From Leptodactylus fallax (lineage: Eukaryota; Chordata; Amphibia; Anura; Leptodactylidae), in assembly GCA_947044405.1 (NCBI GenBank), contig CAMRHE010000458.1, positions 1,302,001 to 1,366,000 on the forward strand: a stretch of 64,000 bases of DNA, written 5' to 3'. The stretch's first letter is position 1. Each line of letters starts with the position of its first letter. Below, one piece after another: positions 60,055-64,000 of the stretch. The translations under genes and the position numbers were made by a program. The notes below the pieces were generated by a model that saw only the letters and a list, made by a program, of their open reading frames with translations, was not told the DNA's origin and did no database searches.

Positions 60055-60240
60055 TTAAAGGGGTTTTTCTAGGGAATAATAAAGTTTACTGGTAAGGACT
60101 GTATTGGACAAATTGGACAGGAGGCAGGGAAGGTGAAACATAAAAAAAAAATACTCACTTGTCCTTGGTGTCTGCAGCCCTCTGCTGCTGTCTGTTCAGG
60201 CACACACACGCCGCTTCCCTGCTACAAGTTCTGATTGGCC
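60055..60240. mobile_element. Left end of a TTAA MITE-type element
   Basis: It opens 'ttaaaggggtttttctaggg', in the style of the other TTAA elements here, and reaches the Tc1 fragment without a matching right end. Confidence 0.4.
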
Positions 60241-61575
60241 TCATAGGTAGACCTCAACTAGGAGAGACAAAATGAGAAAATAAATCCAGAAAATCACATC
60301 GTCTGATTTTTAAATAATTTATTTGCAAATTATGGTGGAAAATAAGTATTTGGTCAATAACAAAAGTTCATCTCAATACTTTGTTATATATCCTTTGTTG
60401 GCAATAACAGAGGTCAAATGTTTTCTGTAAGTCTTCACAAGATTGCTGGTATGTTGGCCCATTCCTCCATGCAGATCTCCTCTAGAGCAGTGATGTTTTG
60501 GGGCTGTCGCTGGGCAACACGGACTTTCAACTCCCTCCAAAGGTTTTCTATGGGGTTGAGATCTGGAGACTGGCTGGGCCACTCCAGGACCTTGAAATGC
60601 TTCTTACGAAGCCACTCCTTCGTTGCCCTGGCGGTGTGCTTGGATCATTGTCATGCTGAAAGACCCAGCCATGTTTCATCTTCAATGCCCTTGCTGGTGG
60701 AAGGAGGTTTGCACTCAAAATCTCACGATACATGGCCCCATTCATTCTTTCATGTACATGGATCAGTCGTCCTAGTCCCTTTGCAGAGAAACAGGCCCAA
60801 AGCATGATGTTGCCACCCCCATGCTTCACAGTAGGTATAGTGTTCTTTGGATGCAACTCAGCATTCACTCTCCTCCAAACACGACGAGTTGTGTTTCTAC
60901 CAAACAGTTCTACTTTGGTTTCATCTGACCATATGACATTCTCCCAATACTCTTCTGTAACATCCAAATGCTCTCTAGCAAACTTCAGATGGCCCAGATA
61001 TGTACTGGCTTAAGCAGGGGGACACGTCTGGCACTGCAGGATCTGAGTCCCTGGCGGTGTAGTGTGTTACTGATGTTAGCCTTTGTTACGTTAGTCCCAA
61101 CTTTCTGCAGGTCATTCACTATGTCCCCCCGTGTGGTTCTGGGATTTTTGCTCACCGTTCTTGTGATCATTTTGACCCCACGGGGTGAGATTATCAGTGG
61201 TCTTGTATGTCTTCCATTTTCTAATTATTGCTCCCAAAGTTGATTTATTCACACCAAGCTGCTTGCCTATTGCAGATTCAGTCTCCCAGCCTGGTGCAGG
61301 TCTACAATTTTGTTTCTGGTGTCCTTCCACAGCTCTTTGGTCTTCACCATAGTGGAGTTTAGAGTGTGACTGTTTGAGGTTGTGGACAGGTGTCTTTTAT
61401 ACTGATAACAATTTCAAACAGGTGCCATTACTACAGGAAATGAGTGGAGGACAGAGGAGCCTCTTAAAGAAGAAGTTACAGGTCTGTGAGAGCCGGAAAT
61501 CTTGCTTGTTTGTAGGTGACCAAATACTTGTTTTCCACTATAATTTGCAAATAAATTCTTAAAAAATCAGACAAT
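60241..61575 (-). mobile_element. Tc1-like element, family A, both outer termini absent
   Basis: It aligns with the 22313-23916 copy from its subterminal region ('tcataggtagacctcaac') to the opposite subterminal 'aaaaaatcagacaat'. The outer left terminus is missing. On the right the element stops at 61575, where a short L2-like stretch begins. The right loss is explained if an L2 inserted here, in which case the missing end would lie beyond the window. Confidence 0.88.
60373..61350 (-). pseudogene. Tc1-like transposase, family A, frameshifted
   Basis: Start ATG at 61350 and stop at 60373-60375. It shows IGKQLGVNKSTLGAIIRKW, then a deletion after KTTDNL. Next come [33 protein letters not shown] (first D), [18 protein letters not shown] and FQHDNDP (second D). 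A one-base loss then shifts the frame, [13 protein letters not shown] sequence is present in another frame, and a short deletion follows before ANKGYITKY. It retains all three catalytic positions across frames but cannot yield one protein. Confidence 0.87.
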
Positions 61576-61579
61576 CCTC

Positions 61580-61591
61580 TTTCAAACATGC
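61580..61591. repeat. Target-site duplication of the PLE insertion, left copy
   Basis: TTTCAAACATGC is repeated at 63433-63444. In the L2 frame it reads FKH(A), which continues on the right side into VINPLLKK, so it belongs to the L2 that was the target. Bases 61576-61579 are L2 as well (a serine codon). Confidence 0.85.
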
Positions 61592-63432
61592 AAATCACAG
61601 GATTGGGTTTTCACAAATATAATATGTAAGATAAAATGTAACCTTTAATGATATAGATTAAAATGAATGCCAAACATACAGCTACATTACACTGAGATAC
61701 CCATAGTCCCTATAAATACCCCATAGATAAATATGGACTTTAGAGACTTTAGAGACCAATAAATATACTCTTATATACTCTTATATTGGAACTGATAGCA
61801 TTCATCAGTCCCCCACTGAAAAGGAGCAAATACATAAATGTTCTCTTAAAGATTGCTAATACCCTTACTAGTCCTATAAATGAAAGTGGAATATAGCTCG
61901 CTAGATAATAAGCTAATAAACAGATAATACTGCAGATATAAATAAGCGGCAAACACAATATAATGTAAATAACTTGAAATCCCCACATAAAATTAGTAGA
62001 TGACATTATACATAGGCCTAAAAAGGGGACTATATTGCAATCACACCATAAACTGCATATGTATTACTTACTGTATACTCATAATGACATCACCCGGCTA
62101 CACATAAGTCAAATGAGTGGGACAAAAGAAATGGCCTCATTCAAGCCCAGAGGTTTAATGGACTTGAATTTAAATATCCATTGGGCTTCTTTGCATAATA
62201 TAGCCCTGTCCCAGTCCCCACCTCGTATTGACTTATGTACTCGCTCCAGACCTTGAAATTTGATCGAAAAAACGTCACCGCCATGATACTCCCATATGGG
62301 ATTAGCAACTGGGGTATCCCTTCTATGTACGATGTCTCCGACGTGGTCCAAGATGTGCCTCCGTAATTGTCTCTTAGTCTTGCCCACATAATTTAGTGGG
62401 CAAGAACAGGACACAACATAGACCACGCCTTTGGTTGAACAGTTTATGAACTCTAATATTAAAGTCCTGTCCAGTGGCATGAGCCCTAACCGAAGATCCC
62501 TTCAATATATACACACAGGCCCTGCAAGTACCACACTTAAAGGTGCCAGGTATGCGGGCCGCTCCCAGCCAAGTAAGGGAAGACTTCATAGGTGACAAAT
62601 GGCTATGTGTAATCCAGTCACCAAGATTCCTCCCTCTACGGTAGGTGATCGACGGTCTTGAATGAATGACATCATATAGGTCTGGATCTTGTCTAAGTAT
62701 GTCCAATACATATGGAACACATCCAAGATCTCTATAGATTTGGTGTCATAAGTCCCAATCATGCATATTGATTTTGAAGACCGATCCCGTCGTCTGGGTA
62801 TCAACAAGGACTCTCTTGGAGTAGTTCTAGCCAACTCACAGGCTTCAGTCAATAAAGTCCTAGGGTACCCCCTGGCACTAAATCTCTCAATAAGAAGTTT
62901 GCTTTGAGTTTCATAATCATTGTCCAAGGAGCAGTTCCTCCTAACACGGAGGAACTGCCCCTTAGGGATACCCCTTTGCAATGATGGGAGATGGTGACTA
63001 TCCCACCTTAAACGGGAGTTCGTGGCGGTCTCTTTCCTGTATAAGGTGGTACTGCGTGTCCCCTCATCAGTAATATTAATGACCACATCCAAAAATGGAA
63101 CAGATCTCGGGTGAATAAAGGACTTAAAGCGGAGATTAAGATCATTGGTATTGAGAGCAATAGTGAATTCTTAAAACAAATTGGAGGGACCCGACCATAC
63201 AATTAGTATGTCATCAATGTATCTTAGCCAAACTATGATACATGATGTAAATTTCTCATAGCGGTCACTAAAAACTAGGCGCTTCTCCCACCACCCCAAA
63301 AAAATGTTAGCATAAGTCGGTGCGGCGGGGCTCCCCATTGCAGTGCTCCGCCGCTGGTGGAAGAAGCGCCCGTTAAACAAAAAGGAATTGTGGGTCAAAG
63401 TGAATTGTAATAATTCCATAACAAATGCGTTG
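61592..63432 (-). mobile_element. 5'-truncated Penelope-like element inserted in an L2
   Basis: The 1841-base insert on the minus strand starts within the RT and ends with a 3' untranslated region of about 500 bases. A 12-base exact target duplication flanks it. 5' truncation plus a target duplication indicates target-primed insertion. No inverted arm is seen in this copy. A CUGAUGA lies at about 61808 (minus strand), but no GAAAC partner follows. Confidence 0.9.
62109..63432 (-). pseudogene. PLE reverse transcriptase (part) and GIY-YIG nuclease
   Basis: The text starts MELLQFTLTHNSFLFNG, then STAMGSPAAPTYANIFLGWW, WLRYIDDILIVW (catalytic DD), a frameshift near 63170, TLYRKETATNSRLRWD, GQFLRVRRNCS, and RRDRSSKSICMIGTYD. 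A further frameshift near 62590 leads to YRRGRNLGDWITHSH, CGTCRACVYI (zinc ligands), another shift near 62400, GVVYVVSCSCPLNYVGKTKR and LRRHILDHVGDI, ending AISFVPLI at 62109. The first RT aspartate lies in the truncated part. It belongs to the same family type as the 48.5 kb element but is clearly a different subfamily by its substitutions. Confidence 0.92.
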
Positions 63433-64000
63433 TTTCAAACATGCTGTTATAAACCCTCTATTGAAGAAATCCTCCCTTGACCCGTCCTGTGCTGATAACT
63501 ATCGACCTGTCTTTAACCTCGCTTTCATCTCCAAAATCTTGGAATGCTTGGTCTATTCTCGTTTAATCCGCTATCTTTCTGCTAACTCTCCTCTTGACCC
63601 CTTACAATCTGGCTTCCGCACTCTGGACTCTACTGAAACGGCCCTCACAAAAGTCTCCAATGATCTCCTGACGGCTAAATCCAAAGGTGACTTCTCTCTT
63701 CTCATTCTTCTAGATCTCTCAGCAGCATTTGACACTGTTGACCATAAACTCCTCCTCACTATGCTCCGCTCTGTCGGCCTCACGGACACTGTGCTCTCCT
63801 GGTTCTCCTCTTATCTCTCTGACCGCACTTTCTGTGTATCATTTGCGGGCTCTGTTTCTTCCCCTTTCCGTTGGGGTTCTTCAGGGCTCGGCCCTAAGCC
63901 CCCTACTCTTCTCTTTCTACACAGCCCCCATTGGACAAACCATCACCAGATTTGGCTTTGGGTAACATCTTTATGCTGATGACACCTAATTATATATGTC
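63433..64000 (+). pseudogene. L2-like LINE reverse transcriptase (partial, runs off window)
   Basis: The frame reads [30 protein letters not shown] (the YRP-SL-type block), [33 protein letters not shown] (first catalytic D), [12 protein letters not shown], then a frameshift near 63875. In another frame come [13 protein letters not shown] and HLYADDT (catalytic YADD), followed by a stop. [11 protein letters not shown] and the spacing to GVLQGS are characteristic of L2/CR1-clade LINEs and differ from the L1-like FERV-type motif at 21.7 kb. The 5' side was truncated on insertion, since its text begins only 16 bases after Tc1 sequence. Confidence 0.9.

Noticed and set aside
61790..61830. Possible fourth hammerhead (CUGAUGA on the minus strand in the PLE 3' region)
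   Set aside because: No GAAAC partner or stem II mirror follows within a plausible distance.

Overview
This window looks like non-genic DNA from a large, repeat-rich vertebrate genome, most likely a frog or other amphibian. It is AT-rich, has long stretches without open frames, and shows no bacterial-style gene packing. It contains no cellular gene, tRNA, rRNA or CRISPR array that I can support. What it holds is a dense, layered set of transposable elements: at least six Tc1-like families plus a mariner fragment, two L1-like LINEs, one L2-like LINE, three protein-coding Penelope-like elements (PLEs), two non-coding PLE-like insertions, a likely solo LTR, several palindromic MITEs, and (TA)n, (TAA)n and minisatellite tracts. 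The amphibian assignment is inference from the mixture of families and from dispersed repeats I recognise as common in frog genomes; no database search was possible.

Layout. 1-2660: an L1-like ORF2 fragment broken by a Tc1-like 5' end, which is followed by a deleted PLE. 3.9-4.3 kb: a (TAA)n-tailed LINE-type tail. 5.8-7.66 kb: a 1.8-kb insertion with long inverted arms and 14-bp target duplications. 8.3-8.9 kb: a frog dispersed repeat. 8.94-10.06 kb: a Tc1 made of halves of two different families. 11.45-12.24 kb: a TTAA-flanked foldback element. 13.0-13.5 kb: a Tc1 fragment. 17.4-22.3 kb: an L1-like element with recognisable ORF1 and ORF2, ending exactly where a 1604-bp Tc1 (22.3-23.9 kb) begins. 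24.3-26.5 kb: foldback and nested MITEs. 27.5-28.07 kb: a second PLE-like hairpin insertion with a 14-bp duplication. 29.2-29.6 kb: a TTAA MITE. 30.0-32.75 kb: three Tc1 families around (TA)n tracts. 33.0-35.0 kb: a frog dispersed repeat. 35.4-36.4 kb: a deleted Tc1. 37.3-38.1 kb: a TTAA element. 39.4-39.8 kb: a minisatellite. 40.25-41.8 kb: a nearly complete Tc1. 42.3-45.0 kb: an exon-like repeat, a half foldback element containing a solo LTR, and a Tc1 remnant split by a MITE. 46.3 kb: a hammerhead-ribozyme motif. 47.2-53.8 kb: the best PLE, flanked by inverted repeats of over 1 kb that each carry a hammerhead motif. 53.9-60.2 kb: MITEs, an exon-like repeat, mariner and Tc1 remnants. 60.2-64.0 kb: a Tc1 invaded by an L2, itself invaded by a PLE.

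The most unusual material is the PLE set. Its GIY-YIG nuclease and reverse transcriptase are recognisable, it has hammerhead motifs in its inverted pLTR-like arms, and two further non-coding insertions share the same hairpin-plus-tail plan and 14-bp duplications. Every protein-coding element has at least one stop, frameshift, deletion or truncation. The Tc1 at 22.3-23.9 kb is the closest to intact, with one nonsense codon visible.
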